Of a stretch of 64,000 bases of DNA, positions 1 through 8,493 are shown in pieces (the stretch's first letter is position 1; every line of letters starts with the position of its first letter). The notes under the pieces were generated by a model. The model had not been told where the DNA came from and searched no databases. It was given only the letters and a program-made list of their open reading frames with translations. Source of the stretch: CAVQNQ01 sp963714205 (lineage in GTDB: Bacteria > Acidobacteriota > Terriglobia > Bryobacterales > Bryobacteraceae); contig CAVQNQ010000002.1 in the NCBI GenBank assembly GCA_963714205.1, positions 1,984,001 through 2,048,000 of the forward strand, given 5' to 3'. Made by a program: the position numbers and the translations under genes.

Positions 1-1104
1 GTCTTTGCCGGCCGCTTTGGCCAGGTCCAGGTTGCGCCCGGCCTCTTCATAGACGGCCGCCAGCGGAAAATAGGTCTCGGGCGCCAGCGCGATGGCCATC
101 GACATGGTCTTGCCCTCGGCGCCGGGATAGTCCTTGAGGTTCTCTTCGGTGAAACGATGGAAGAGCCGCTGGACCTCGCGCGCCAGCGCGATCAGGGCGT
201 CCCAGGATCCGTACACGGCGAAATCGTCGCCGCCAGTATATATAATGCTGACCTTGCGCCAGAACTCCGGCAGCGAACACAGCACCTCGAGCTCGCCGGC
301 GAAGAACTGCTTGTAGAGCACCGAGAGCGGCACGTGCTCCTCGATGCTGTGGACGCGGCGCAGGCGGAGACCGAAGTTATCCACGTCGCCGCGCAGCACG
401 CCCCAGATGGAGCGGCCTTGCGCGCGGCGGGCCAGGGTCTGAACCGGCGCGATGGATTTACCGTCGTCGGAAGGCGCGGCATGGCGCGCCAGCATGATGC
501 CCTCGGGCGAGAGGTTGGAGGTGATCTGCCAGGTGTACTTACCTTCCCCCGCCACCACTTTGGCCGGACTTTCGGGCGACCAGCCGAGGGCCGAGGCCTC
601 GCGCACTTTGGCCCCCAGCTCGCGGGCGAAATAGGCGTCGCCTTCCGAGCGGGTCGCGCGCGTGAAGGGCTGGAAAGCATCGCCGGAGCCCTCCGCCAGC
701 GGGGCGTGGCGTTTGCCCAGCAACTGGTCGTTGAGGCGCTTGCGGATGACGGCCCAGTCGCCCAGGTTGTCGGTAACCGCCCAGATCAGCCGCGCCGCGC
801 CGGAGCTAACCTCCGAAACCTGGCGGGCGGCCGCGGCCAGAAAGCTTTCGGCGGCTTCCTGCAACTCGCCCGGCAGCACGACCAGGAACTGGCCGCCGCC
901 GCTCGAACCGAGCAGGATGCGGGCCAGCCCCAACTCCGCCAGCAACGCGCGGGGCAGCACTTCGCACAGCAGGGAGATCCATTGCGAGCGCCCGGCGAGC
1001 AGGTCTTCGCCCGCGGAGCGGGCCGAACGGCCTTCGGCGGGACCCGCCAGAAGGAACTCCTCCGTGCCCAGGATTTTGCCTTGTAGCAGGATCTGTACGG
1101 GCAT
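1..1104 (-). CDS. cas10: Cas10/Csm1-like type III CRISPR polymerase subunit, HD-less, partial (C-terminus off the left edge)
   Basis: The frame is open from the ATG at 1104 to the window edge (368 codons); an in-frame TAA lies five codons upstream, so this is the true N-terminus. Residues 30-130 resemble the first, inactive Palm of Csm1, with the glycine-rich GGGQFLVVLP at 69-78. Residues 230-368 resemble the second Palm: GDVDNFG at 239-245, then YTGGDDFAVYGSW with the GGDD cyclase motif at 291-294, and a C-terminal stretch ending in AGRNLDLAKAAGKD. In the family, this site converts ATP to cyclic oligoadenylates when the complex binds target RNA. Two usual parts are absent: the N-terminal HD nuclease domain and the CxxC zinc ribbon between the Palms. 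The family is usually 700-900 residues. The rest of the complex, if present, would lie left of the window. It could also be a stand-alone Cas10-like polymerase. Confidence 0.8.
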   Translation of the reverse strand, partial: MPVQILLQGKILGTEEFLLAGPAEGRSARSAGEDLLAGRSQWISLLCEVLPRALLAELGLARILLGSSGGGQFLVVLPGELQEAAESFLAAAARQVSEVSSGAARLIWAVTDNLGDWAVIRKRLNDQLLGKRHAPLAEGSGDAFQPFTRATRSEGDAYFARELGAKVREASALGWSPESPAKVVAGEGKYTWQITSNLSPEGIMLARHAAPSDDGKSIAPVQTLARRAQGRSIWGVLRGDVDNFGLRLRRVHSIEEHVPLSVLYKQFFAGELEVLCSLPEFWRKVSIIYTGGDDFAVYGSWDALIALAREVQRLFHRFTEENLKDYPGAEGKTMSMAIALAPETYFPLAAVYEEAGRNLDLAKAAGKD

Positions 1105-1185
1105 CGTACCGGAATAGCCTTAAGAAACCCTAACTCTACCACAGATTCTTGAGAACAAAGGCTCGCTCGGGCGACCCTCCTTTCG

Positions 1186-1653
1186 ATGACAGCCCGCGCT
1201 CTGGCAATTGCGTTTCTGCCGATCGCCTCGATCGCCGCCGCGTGGGCCACGCCCGCGCAGACCACCTCCGCCTCCAAACCGCCGCAGCCCCACCAGCGCC
1301 CGAGCCGGCCCACCAGCGCGGCGAGCCGGCCTCTGAAGAACGATGGGCAACTCGAGGCCGACATCCGCGCCCGGCTGGCGCGCTCGAAGATCGCGAGCGA
1401 CAAGTTCCAGGTGCGCGTTCAGGGCGGCGTGGCCACCATCGAGGGACATACCGGCGTGATCCAGCACAAGGGCGTGGCTACGCGGCTGGCCAAGAGCGCC
1501 GGAGCGGCGGGTGTGAACAATCACGTCCAGATCGACGATAAAGCTCGCGAGGCCGCCGCGGCCAACCTGACAAAGGGACGGCGGCGCGCGCAGATCAAGC
1601 GCGGAGAGGCGCGCTCCGATTCCGGCAACGCCGCGCCCCGCCAAAGCCGCTGA
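1186..1653 (+). CDS. Exported BON-domain protein
   Basis: 155 residues. An N-terminal signal peptide (about residues 1-25, ending near WATPAQ) is followed by a Pro/Ser-rich linker and one BON domain at about 52-122. The domain shows LEADIRARLARSK, VQGGVATIEGHTG and VNNHVQID, the pattern of OsmY-like periplasmic proteins thought to bind phospholipid surfaces. The tail is basic (KGRRRAQIKRGE). It is divergent from the cas10-like gene with 81 bases between them, and just precedes a periplasmic foldase, so both downstream products act in the envelope. No Shine-Dalgarno is obvious before the ATG. The exact role is unknown. Confidence 0.75.
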   Translation: MTARALAIAFLPIASIAAAWATPAQTTSASKPPQPHQRPSRPTSAASRPLKNDGQLEADIRARLARSKIASDKFQVRVQGGVATIEGHTGVIQHKGVATRLAKSAGAAGVNNHVQIDDKAREAAAANLTKGRRRAQIKRGEARSDSGNAAPRQSR

Positions 1654-1690
1654 GCGCTGCGTGATAAACTGGGGAAAATCTAATCCTATT

Positions 1691-2629
1691 ATGAGAGCAC
1701 TACTTATCTACCTATTTGCCTGCCTTGGAGCGGCTTGGAGCCAGAGCGGAGCGCCTCCGCGTCCACCGGCAACTCTTCCGGACTTGCCCGGCGATACCGT
1801 AGTGGCGGTTTTCGACGATGGCTTCAAGATGACCATGCAGCAGTTTCGCGACCTCCTCGGCGCGCTGCAGCCCGACCAGCGGCAGGTGATCATAGCCAAC
1901 CGGGAGGCGTTTCTACACCAGTATGCTGTGATGCGCAAGCTGAGCCACATGGCCGAACAGGAGGGGATCGATAAGACCAGCCCCACTAAGGAACGGCTGG
2001 AATACCAGCGCATGACGCTGCTGGCGCAAACCAAGCTGATGATGTCGATGAGTCTCGTGAAAGTGGATCCCGACGAGGTTTCGAAGTTCTACGAGACCAA
2101 TAAGGAAAAGTACAAATTGGTCAGAGTGAAGGCGCTCTACGTATCGTTCAGCTCGGATGCGGCGCCTGGGGCCGCCGGCAAGAAGCCGCTGACCGAAGAG
2201 CAGGCCAAGACCAAGATTGCCGGCCTGCTGGAGCAAGTCCGCAAGGGCGCCGATTTCGTGCAGCTGGTAAGAGAGAATTCCGACGACGAAACCTCGCGCG
2301 CCAAGGACGGAGAGTTCCTGACGATTCGCGTCACCGACAATATCCCCGATGCCATGCGCACGGCGATCTTCCAATTGAAGCAGGGAGAGGTCAGCGAGGC
2401 GGTGCGGCAGCCCAACGGGTTCTACCTTTTCCGCGCCGAGGAGATCTCGTATCGCCCGCTCGCGCAGGTCCGCGACGAGATCTTCACCACCGTGCAGCAG
2501 CAGAAGGGCGGCGAGTGGATGCTGCAGATCGACCATGCCACCAAGGTGGACTATCCCACTCCGGCCTTCACGATCAGCGGCGGACAGCCACCGGCGCCAC
2601 CGGCGGCGGCCTCCCCGGCGAAACCGTAG
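1691..2629 (+). CDS. Parvulin-type peptidyl-prolyl cis-trans isomerase, exported (PpiC/SurA-like)
   Basis: 312 residues from the ATG at 1691; the earlier GTG at 1661 would put ten polar residues before the signal peptide (MRALLIYLFACLGAAWS). An alpha-helical SurA-like N-terminal region (about 30-130) precedes a PpiC rotamase domain (about 145-260), with RVKALYVSF, GADFVQLVRENSDD, KDGEFLTI and the helix MRTAIFQLKQGEVSEAV. The C-terminus is Pro/Ala-rich. Such proteins fold outer-membrane and periplasmic clients. It starts 37 bases after the BON gene on the same strand and may share its transcript. Confidence 0.85.
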   Translation: MRALLIYLFACLGAAWSQSGAPPRPPATLPDLPGDTVVAVFDDGFKMTMQQFRDLLGALQPDQRQVIIANREAFLHQYAVMRKLSHMAEQEGIDKTSPTKERLEYQRMTLLAQTKLMMSMSLVKVDPDEVSKFYETNKEKYKLVRVKALYVSFSSDAAPGAAGKKPLTEEQAKTKIAGLLEQVRKGADFVQLVRENSDDETSRAKDGEFLTIRVTDNIPDAMRTAIFQLKQGEVSEAVRQPNGFYLFRAEEISYRPLAQVRDEIFTTVQQQKGGEWMLQIDHATKVDYPTPAFTISGGQPPAPPAAASPAKP

Positions 2630-2702
2630 TCTCCGGCCGCGGCAAGAGGATTGCTGCTTACCACGGCATGAATATGACCTCCCGCGCTTTACCGAGGAAG
2701 CC

Positions 2703-3995
2703 GTGAAACGCGCCAGGCCGCGCTCCCGCCGGCCGGCCAGCTTTCTTTTCGCCACCGGAATCGAGAACAGCTACCCCGTGGTGACCGGACGGGACGGACG
2801 GGATCTGCGCGTGGACGAGATGGCGAAGTGCCGCCACTACGATTTCTGGAAGGAGGATTTCCAACTGGTGGCGGAGACCGGCCTGGAATACCTGCGCTAC
2901 GGGCCGCCGTACTATCGGACGCACCTGGCGCCGGGTAAGTACGATTGGGATTTCGCGGACCGGACTTACGCGGAACTACGCCGCCTGGCTATCCATCCGA
3001 TCACCGACCTGTGCCACTTCGGAGTGCCGGACTGGGTGGGCAGCTTCCAGAATCCGGACTGGCCGCGGCTGTTCGCCGCGTATGCCGGCGCCTTTGCCCG
3101 GCGCTTCCCGTGGGTTCGGTTTTACACGCCGGTGAACGAGATCTTCGTGTGCGCCACGTTTTCCGGAGAATATGGCTGGTGGAACGAGCGCCTGAAATCG
3201 GACCGCGGCTTCGTCACCTCGCTGAAGCACCTAGCGCAGGCTAACCTGATGGCCGAGCAAGCCATACTCGAGGCGCAGCCGCACGCGCTGTTCATTCAGA
3301 GCGAATCCTCGGAGTATTTTCACGCGGTGGACCCCGCGGCGCACGGCCGCGCCGCGGTTCTCAACCATAAGCGTTTCCTCTCGCTCGATCTTTCCTACGG
3401 CCACGATGTGCGCGGCGTCATGTACGAATACCTGATGGATAACGGGATGTCGCGCGAGGAATACCATTGGTTCCTGGAGCAAGCCGCGCACCTGCGCCCG
3501 CACTGCGTGATGGGCAACGATTACTACATCACCAACGAGCACCTGGTCAACAGCCAGGGAGATATCAAGGCCGCCGGCGAAATCTTCGGTTACTATGTCA
3601 TCACCCGGCAGTATTACGAGCGGTATCACTTGCCAGTGATGCACACCGAAACCAACCTGGGAGATGCGGCGCGCGCTCCGGGCTGGCTGTGGAAAGAATG
3701 GGCCAACATGATCCGGCTGAAGGACGACGGCGTGCCCATCACCGGCTTCACCTGGTACAGCCTCACCGATCAAGTGGATTGGGACACCACCCTGCGCGAA
3801 GACAACGGCCACGTGAACCCGCTGGGATTGTATGACCTGGACCGCAAGATCCGGCCGGTGGGCAAGGCGTATCGCGAGTTAGTGGAGCAATGGCGGGATA
3901 TCCTGCCGACCGAAAGCATCGGCCTGCGTGCCATCGGCCTCGAGCCGGAAGCCGCGCCGGACCGGGAACTGCTGACCTGGGGCGGGGACGATTGA
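2703..3995 (+). CDS. Glycoside hydrolase family 1-like enzyme
   Basis: 430 residues from a GTG at 2703 that has GAGGAAG six bases upstream; a longer frame reaches to 2535 but that part overlaps the foldase gene and has no family likeness. The protein is a TIM barrel with GH1-type landmarks: the acid/base motif TPVNE, and HTETNLG holding the likely nucleophile Glu near the end of the barrel. Other typical parts are GLEYLRYGPPYY, WYSLTDQVDW and GLYDLDRKIRPVGKAYREL at the C-terminus. There is no signal peptide, so it is probably cytoplasmic and acts on imported beta-glycosides. The substrate cannot be told from sequence alone. Confidence 0.8.
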   Translation: MKRARPRSRRPASFLFATGIENSYPVVTGRDGRDLRVDEMAKCRHYDFWKEDFQLVAETGLEYLRYGPPYYRTHLAPGKYDWDFADRTYAELRRLAIHPITDLCHFGVPDWVGSFQNPDWPRLFAAYAGAFARRFPWVRFYTPVNEIFVCATFSGEYGWWNERLKSDRGFVTSLKHLAQANLMAEQAILEAQPHALFIQSESSEYFHAVDPAAHGRAAVLNHKRFLSLDLSYGHDVRGVMYEYLMDNGMSREEYHWFLEQAAHLRPHCVMGNDYYITNEHLVNSQGDIKAAGEIFGYYVITRQYYERYHLPVMHTETNLGDAARAPGWLWKEWANMIRLKDDGVPITGFTWYSLTDQVDWDTTLREDNGHVNPLGLYDLDRKIRPVGKAYRELVEQWRDILPTESIGLRAIGLEPEAAPDRELLTWGGDD

Positions 3996-4134
3996 AGACT
4001 GGATCGCCGCGCCTGCGCAGACCGTAGCAATTCGCACGCACTCCTCATAATTTTAAGGTACGGCGACCGGGTTTCAGTATTTAATGAACCCAAGGGGTCT
4101 GCGCCACTGCTGCCCCAAATGAAGAGGGGGTCCC

Positions 4135-6267
4135 ATGTTCCGCACGTCTGGGTTTCTCGTTCCGACTCTGTTGTTTTGCGCCGGCATACAGGCGGCATCT
4201 CCAACCAACACAACCATAACCATAGAGGCCATCACGGGACCCATCAGCGGTACACCGACCTCTCTTACAACGGCCGGGTCGGTAAAATTTAACCCAGGCA
4301 TCCCCGACGTCACCGGGGCCTTCACCGTGACCTTTTCGATCCCTAGCAGCACGGCAGCCACCGCTTCGGGGAACTTCACCATCACAATGTCCAAGGGCAA
4401 CCTGACTGGCACGATGACGGTGCCGACGGCCTTCCTGTTGGGCCAGAACTCATCGGGCAATTGCTCCGCCAGCATTACCGGAGGCACCGGCACAACTTAT
4501 AGCGGCTCGACGGGGTCGTTCTCGTCGCTGTCCGGCACCTCGCTCGGGTCGGCCTCAACCGGTTTGGTCTTCAGCTTCACCGGTTCCGGATCGATCACCA
4601 CCGGAGGCAGCAGCAGCACCACCACCACATCCGGGCCTACGCCAACTGTGACGGCGGTGCTTGATGCCGGCAGTTATACGGCTGGAATTGCCGAGGGCGG
4701 CATCTTCGTAGTGAAGGGTTCGAACCTCAGCGCCAGCGGGTACAATTCTTCGGGCTTCCCGCTCCTGACCACATATGACAACGTCAGCATCACTCTCACT
4801 CCCGCGTCGGGCGGAACCGGCACGAATGCCTACATGCTCTACACCTACAATCAGAGCGGTGTGAACCAGCTTGCCGCGGTGCTGCCTTCCACCCTGTCCG
4901 CCGGGAGCTATAACCTGACCGTGACCAACAACGGCTCAACGAGCGCGCCCTTTGCGGTTCAGGTGGTGAAGAGCAAACCAGGGCTTTTCACAGCGGACGC
5001 CACGGGCGCCGGCCTCGCGATCGTGCAAAACTACATTTCAGCGACGGAGCTGGACCTCGACCGGTTCACAACCGGAACTGTGTCGGGAGTTACCATTTCG
5101 CCCGCCAAGCCGGGACAGGCGCTGATCGCCTGGGGCACCGGATTGGGGCCCGTGCCTGGGGGCGATAACGTGGCATCGGCGGGCTACAACTTTTTGACCA
5201 ACGGCGTGAACGTGCAGGCGATCGTGGGCGGCATGTCGATTACTCCGGCCTATGCGGGCCGCGGTCCGACGCTCGCGGGAGTGGACCAGATCGTCTTCAC
5301 GCTGCCCTCCAACGTTCCCACCGGCTGCACGGTGTCGTTCCAAATCTCGGTGAACGGCGTGCTGAGCAATTCCACCTTCATCGCCATCGCACCGGATGCC
5401 AATTCGAATGCCTGTGTGCTCGCCGGCTTCACCACATCCCAATTGCAGCAGCTCGATCAGGGTGGAACCTATACTGCCGGCGATTTCTCCATCATCTCCG
5501 AAACGAGCCCGGGGCTCGCGACCCCATACGCCGCGGCCAGCGGCGCGTTTACGCAGTACACCGGCTTCGAGCTGGCTTCGGCCACATCGTCATCGACCGT
5601 CACAACGTCTACGTCGGGCTCCTGCACCGTCTCTACACTCACGAGCGGCCCAGGCACGGTGGTGGTCTCAGGTTCCGCGGTCAGCGTCCGACTGGATGCT
5701 GGTGCCATCACGCTGACCGGACCGGCCGGTTCCGGCCTGACGAACACTCCGTTGACGGAAACGAGCGACGTCTACACGCTGACGATTGGCACGGGTTTGG
5801 GCATACCGGGGGCCGTGAACGGATCGATTGTGGCCGGAACTTACACCTTGAACGGAGCCGGCGGCAAGGACGTGGGTAAGTTCACCGCCTCGCTCAACCT
5901 CGGTGCCCCTCTGGTTGTTACCGGGGGCTTGCCGTCCACGGTCGTTCGGAGCCAGGGACTGACACTCAACTGGACGGGCGGAAACGCATCGGACTCTCTG
6001 GAGATCATCGGAAGCTCCGGCTCGACTGCCTCCGGCGTGACGACTACGGTGTCGTTCATTTGTATGACCACCGCCGGCGCGCAGAGCTTTACCGTGCCGC
6101 CCTCTATCCTGACGCAGATGCCGGCGGCAAGTTCTCCCGGTACTCTCCTGGAGATAACCACTGGAGCCCTTAGTTCGTTTTCAGCTCCGCTGACCGCGGG
6201 GGGATCGATCGGCTTGGGCATCTTCGTAGGAGTTACCGGAGCCGGGAACACCCCGGCTTATCAGTAG
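4135..6267 (+). CDS. Secreted TIGR03437-domain protein (Solibacter-type)
   Basis: 710 residues. A signal peptide (MFRTSGFLVPTLLFCAG) is followed by Ser/Thr/Gly-rich segments, including a Ser-Thr run near residue 160. The domain at about 175-430 begins VLDAGSYTAGIAEGGIFVVKG and contains LAAVLPSTLSAGSYNLTV, SPAKPGQALIAWGTGLGP and GVDQIVFTLPSNVP. That is the TIGR03437 pattern, abundant in Solibacter and its relatives. A second beta-rich region of no known family follows to the C-terminus. GAGGGGG precedes the ATG. It is probably a surface or extracellular protein; no enzyme motif is visible. This gene is the best taxonomic marker in the window. Confidence 0.85.
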   Translation: MFRTSGFLVPTLLFCAGIQAASPTNTTITIEAITGPISGTPTSLTTAGSVKFNPGIPDVTGAFTVTFSIPSSTAATASGNFTITMSKGNLTGTMTVPTAFLLGQNSSGNCSASITGGTGTTYSGSTGSFSSLSGTSLGSASTGLVFSFTGSGSITTGGSSSTTTTSGPTPTVTAVLDAGSYTAGIAEGGIFVVKGSNLSASGYNSSGFPLLTTYDNVSITLTPASGGTGTNAYMLYTYNQSGVNQLAAVLPSTLSAGSYNLTVTNNGSTSAPFAVQVVKSKPGLFTADATGAGLAIVQNYISATELDLDRFTTGTVSGVTISPAKPGQALIAWGTGLGPVPGGDNVASAGYNFLTNGVNVQAIVGGMSITPAYAGRGPTLAGVDQIVFTLPSNVPTGCTVSFQISVNGVLSNSTFIAIAPDANSNACVLAGFTTSQLQQLDQGGTYTAGDFSIISETSPGLATPYAAASGAFTQYTGFELASATSSSTVTTSTSGSCTVSTLTSGPGTVVVSGSAVSVRLDAGAITLTGPAGSGLTNTPLTETSDVYTLTIGTGLGIPGAVNGSIVAGTYTLNGAGGKDVGKFTASLNLGAPLVVTGGLPSTVVRSQGLTLNWTGGNASDSLEIIGSSGSTASGVTTTVSFICMTTAGAQSFTVPPSILTQMPAASSPGTLLEITTGALSSFSAPLTAGGSIGLGIFVGVTGAGNTPAYQ

Positions 6268-6299
6268 ACGCACTGATCCTGGCGAAAGGGGGCCCCGCC

Positions 6300-6950
6300 T
6301 CAAATCCCGCGCGTGGTTCCCAGCGATTCCTCGAGCGCGATGCGCACGAGCTGGCTGCGGGTGCGCACTTGGGTCTTCTGAAAGAGCTGCTGGAGGGTGG
6401 CCTTCACGGCGCTCTCGGAAACACCCAGCCGGCCGGCGATCTCTTTGTTGCTGAGGCCCTCGAAAATCCCGTGCAGCACCTGCTGCTCGCGTTCGGTCAA
6501 GTGCGGGCGCGGGGGCTGCTTGTCACTCTCGCGCACGCCGGCGGCCATCAGTTGCACCACCTTGGGATCCATCCAGACGTCGCCACCAGCCACCAGCCTG
6601 ATGGCTTTGGCCAGGTTCACTGGGGAATTGTGCTTGAGGAAGATGCCGGAAGCGCCCAGTTGCAGGGCGATGGAAGATTCCGCGGCATTCATTCCGGCGG
6701 TCACCATGAGGACTTTGCCCTCGAAGCCGGCGTCGCGCGCGGCCGATATAAAGTCGCTCGCGTGGTCCTCTCCCAGGTCGAAATCGAGCAGCACCACATT
6801 CACCGGCGCGCGCGCCAGGATCTCGAGGGCTTCGGCGGCCGTGCCGCAACTCGCGGCCATCTCGAAGTCCGGTTCGGAAGCCAGCAGGCGGCTCAGGCTT
6901 TCACGGAACAGTACGTGGTCATCGAGTAGTAACAGTCGAATTCGATCCAT
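6300..6950 (-). CDS. NarL/LuxR-family response regulator
   Basis: 216 residues. The receiver domain covers 1-120, with acidic residues D10/D11 and phospho-acceptor D56 in VVLLDFDLGED. A LuxR-type helix-turn-helix at about 148-210 reads LTEREQQVLHGIFEGLSNKEIAGRLGVSESAVK in outline. The start overlaps the last 32 bases of the kinase gene, so the two are translationally coupled and form a two-component system. It should bind DNA as a dimer when phosphorylated. Direct repeats between the kinase and the divergent efflux operon are candidate targets. It ends convergently, 32 bases from the TIGR03437 gene. Confidence 0.92.
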   Translation of the reverse strand: MDRIRLLLLDDHVLFRESLSRLLASEPDFEMAASCGTAAEALEILARAPVNVVLLDFDLGEDHASDFISAARDAGFEGKVLMVTAGMNAAESSIALQLGASGIFLKHNSPVNLAKAIRLVAGGDVWMDPKVVQLMAAGVRESDKQPPRPHLTEREQQVLHGIFEGLSNKEIAGRLGVSESAVKATLQQLFQKTQVRTRSQLVRIALEESLGTTRGI

Positions 6951-8358
6951 GTTGGCCTGCTTGCGGGTGATTGTCTACGGGCGAGCCGGCCACCGCCAGC
7001 TCAATGACGAAGGAACAGCCGGGGAGCGCGGGATCGTAGCGCAGATCGCCGCGAAACGATCGCATGAAGGCGCGCGAAATGTACAACCCGAGGCCGGTGG
7101 ACTCGGCACCCCTCTGGAAGGGCTGGAATAGCTTCTCGGAGGAGACGATGCCGGGGCCGGAATCGGCGACCCGGATGGAAACGATGCCGCGCCCGGCCGA
7201 CACCTGAATATCCATGCGCTTTTCGGCGGCGCCTTCGAGCGCCCGCGCGCTGTTCTTCACCAGGTTCAGCAGCACCTGGAGCAGGCGGTGGCGATCCACC
7301 CACACCGGCGGCAGCGACTCCTCGACCTCCCAGTGTACGTCGATATCGGCTTCCTGACAGTAGGGCTCGAGAACGATGCGCAGGTCTCCCAGGATCTCGG
7401 CGAGATCGCCGCCGCTTGCCCGCGAATCGGCGGCGCTCTGGCGCAGTTCGAGCGAGGCGACCGTGTTGAGGGTTTCAACCAGCGATCCCAGCGCTTCGAA
7501 ATCCTGATTGTCCCTCAGCGCTCCGGCGCGCGCGAGGTTCTCATAGCTGACCGCGATCGCGCCACACACATTGCGGATCTCGTGCGAGACCGCGCCCATC
7601 AGAATGCGCGAGCCGGCCAGCATCTGCTCGAGATTGGACTCCTCGCGTTCGCGCAGCTCCTCGGATGCATCCACCACCAGGGCTGCGAGCCGCGGGCCGA
7701 CGGCAGTCTGATAGGTGGAGAAAAATACACTGGCCAGGAAGACTTCGCGGTTCTCGCGCTCGCCGCGGCACTGCATTCCAGTGCGGAAGGCTTGTCCGTT
7801 CTGGCGAATGGAGGGGACGCGCGCCAGAGCGGGAATGTAGCGGTGGACGATTCTCCCCGGCAGCTTTCCGGGGGCCACTCCCAGCAGCCGGTGGGCCGCC
7901 GCGTTGGCCCGCAGAATCGCGAAATCGGCATCCATCGTAAGGATGGCGGCGGGGCTGCTGTCGATGAGGAACTCCAGTTGCTCTTCGGCCGCCTTGCGGG
8001 CCGCGGATTCCTGCTCCACCTCTTCCAGATGCAGTCTCTCGTGGCGCCGCCTGGCGGTGATTTCGAAGGCGAACAGCCCGGCGCCGCCCAGCGCCGAGAA
8101 AACCAGAATATCCTGCGGCACGGTGACGCTCCACATGAAATGGAAGGCGTCGAACATGTCTGCGAGCGCGGTACAAACCGCCGCCGTTCCAAGAATCTGC
8201 CAGCGCCGCCACACCGTGCCCACCAGGAACATGGGCAGCAGATAAAGAAAACCGAACGAGATGGGGGCATCGACGCGCGAGTCCACCAGGGCGATCGCGG
8301 CGATGAGCCCCGCCGCGAGAATGACCCGCGAGTTGGCTTCCAGATAACCGGGTACCAT
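6919..8358 (-). CDS. Membrane-bound PAS sensor histidine kinase
   Basis: 479 residues from the ATG at 8358, which has a GGGAG-type ribosome site. An earlier start would run into the divergent tolC-like gene. Several hydrophobic helices at 12-100 form a small membrane sensor without a large periplasmic loop. A coiled linker (105-130) leads to a PAS domain (125-235), then the phospho-acceptor helix with H259 in GAVSHEIRN. The ATPase domain shows the N-box NLVKNSARAL, DSGPGI and GLGLYISR. The signal is unknown. It pairs with the overlapping response regulator and is divergent from a metal-type efflux operon, which suggests but does not prove metal sensing. Confidence 0.9.
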   Translation of the reverse strand: MVPGYLEANSRVILAAGLIAAIALVDSRVDAPISFGFLYLLPMFLVGTVWRRWQILGTAAVCTALADMFDAFHFMWSVTVPQDILVFSALGGAGLFAFEITARRRHERLHLEEVEQESAARKAAEEQLEFLIDSSPAAILTMDADFAILRANAAAHRLLGVAPGKLPGRIVHRYIPALARVPSIRQNGQAFRTGMQCRGERENREVFLASVFFSTYQTAVGPRLAALVVDASEELREREESNLEQMLAGSRILMGAVSHEIRNVCGAIAVSYENLARAGALRDNQDFEALGSLVETLNTVASLELRQSAADSRASGGDLAEILGDLRIVLEPYCQEADIDVHWEVEESLPPVWVDRHRLLQVLLNLVKNSARALEGAAEKRMDIQVSAGRGIVSIRVADSGPGIVSSEKLFQPFQRGAESTGLGLYISRAFMRSFRGDLRYDPALPGCSFVIELAVAGSPVDNHPQAGQHGSNSTVTTR

Positions 8359-8386
8359 GCGCTCCCGTCCCTTCTTAATTCTAAGA

Positions 8387-8449
8387 GAAAGAAGGTGGTT
8401 GGCAAGGCACGTAGCCGAAAGATAGGAGAGCGCACGACGGAAAGATAGG
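8387..8449. promoter_or_regulatory. Three direct repeats GAAAGA(t)AGG in the kinase-tolC intergenic region
   Basis: GAAAGATAGG occurs at 8417-8426 and again at 8440-8449, and an imperfect copy GAAAGAAGG lies at 8387-8395. The spacings are 30 and 23 bases, close to three and two helical turns. The repeats fill the 135-base gap between the divergent histidine kinase and efflux operon. They look like tandem binding sites for a regulator, perhaps the response regulator next door. Confidence 0.45.
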
Positions 8450-8470
8450 CTCCGGCGCGCGCCTGGAGCC
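8448..8470 (+). promoter_or_regulatory. GC-rich stem-loop upstream of the tolC-like gene
   Basis: Arms GGCTCC (8448-8453) and GGAGCC (8465-8470) enclose the self-complementary GGCGCGCGCC. It sits 23 bases before the ATG at 8494, so in the mRNA it would be a leader hairpin just upstream of the ribosome site, or in DNA a palindromic operator. It overlaps the last base pair of the third direct repeat. No run of T follows, so it is not a standard terminator. Confidence 0.4.
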
Positions 8471-8493
8471 GTTAGCTTGATAAAAGAGAGGGT

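Noticed and set aside
1..1185. A CRISPR array next to the Cas10-like gene
   Set aside because: I looked for evenly spaced repeats near the gene and in the rest of the window and saw none. Any array would be to the left.
2535..2702. An N-terminal extension of the GH1-like protein
   Set aside because: It overlaps the foldase gene in another frame, has no family likeness, and a GTG with a good ribosome site lies at 2703.
4015..4104. Inverted repeat GCGCAGACC / GGTCTGCGC between the GH1-like and TIGR03437 genes
   Set aside because: The arms are 72 bases apart and short; a match like this is expected by chance somewhere in the intergenic DNA examined.
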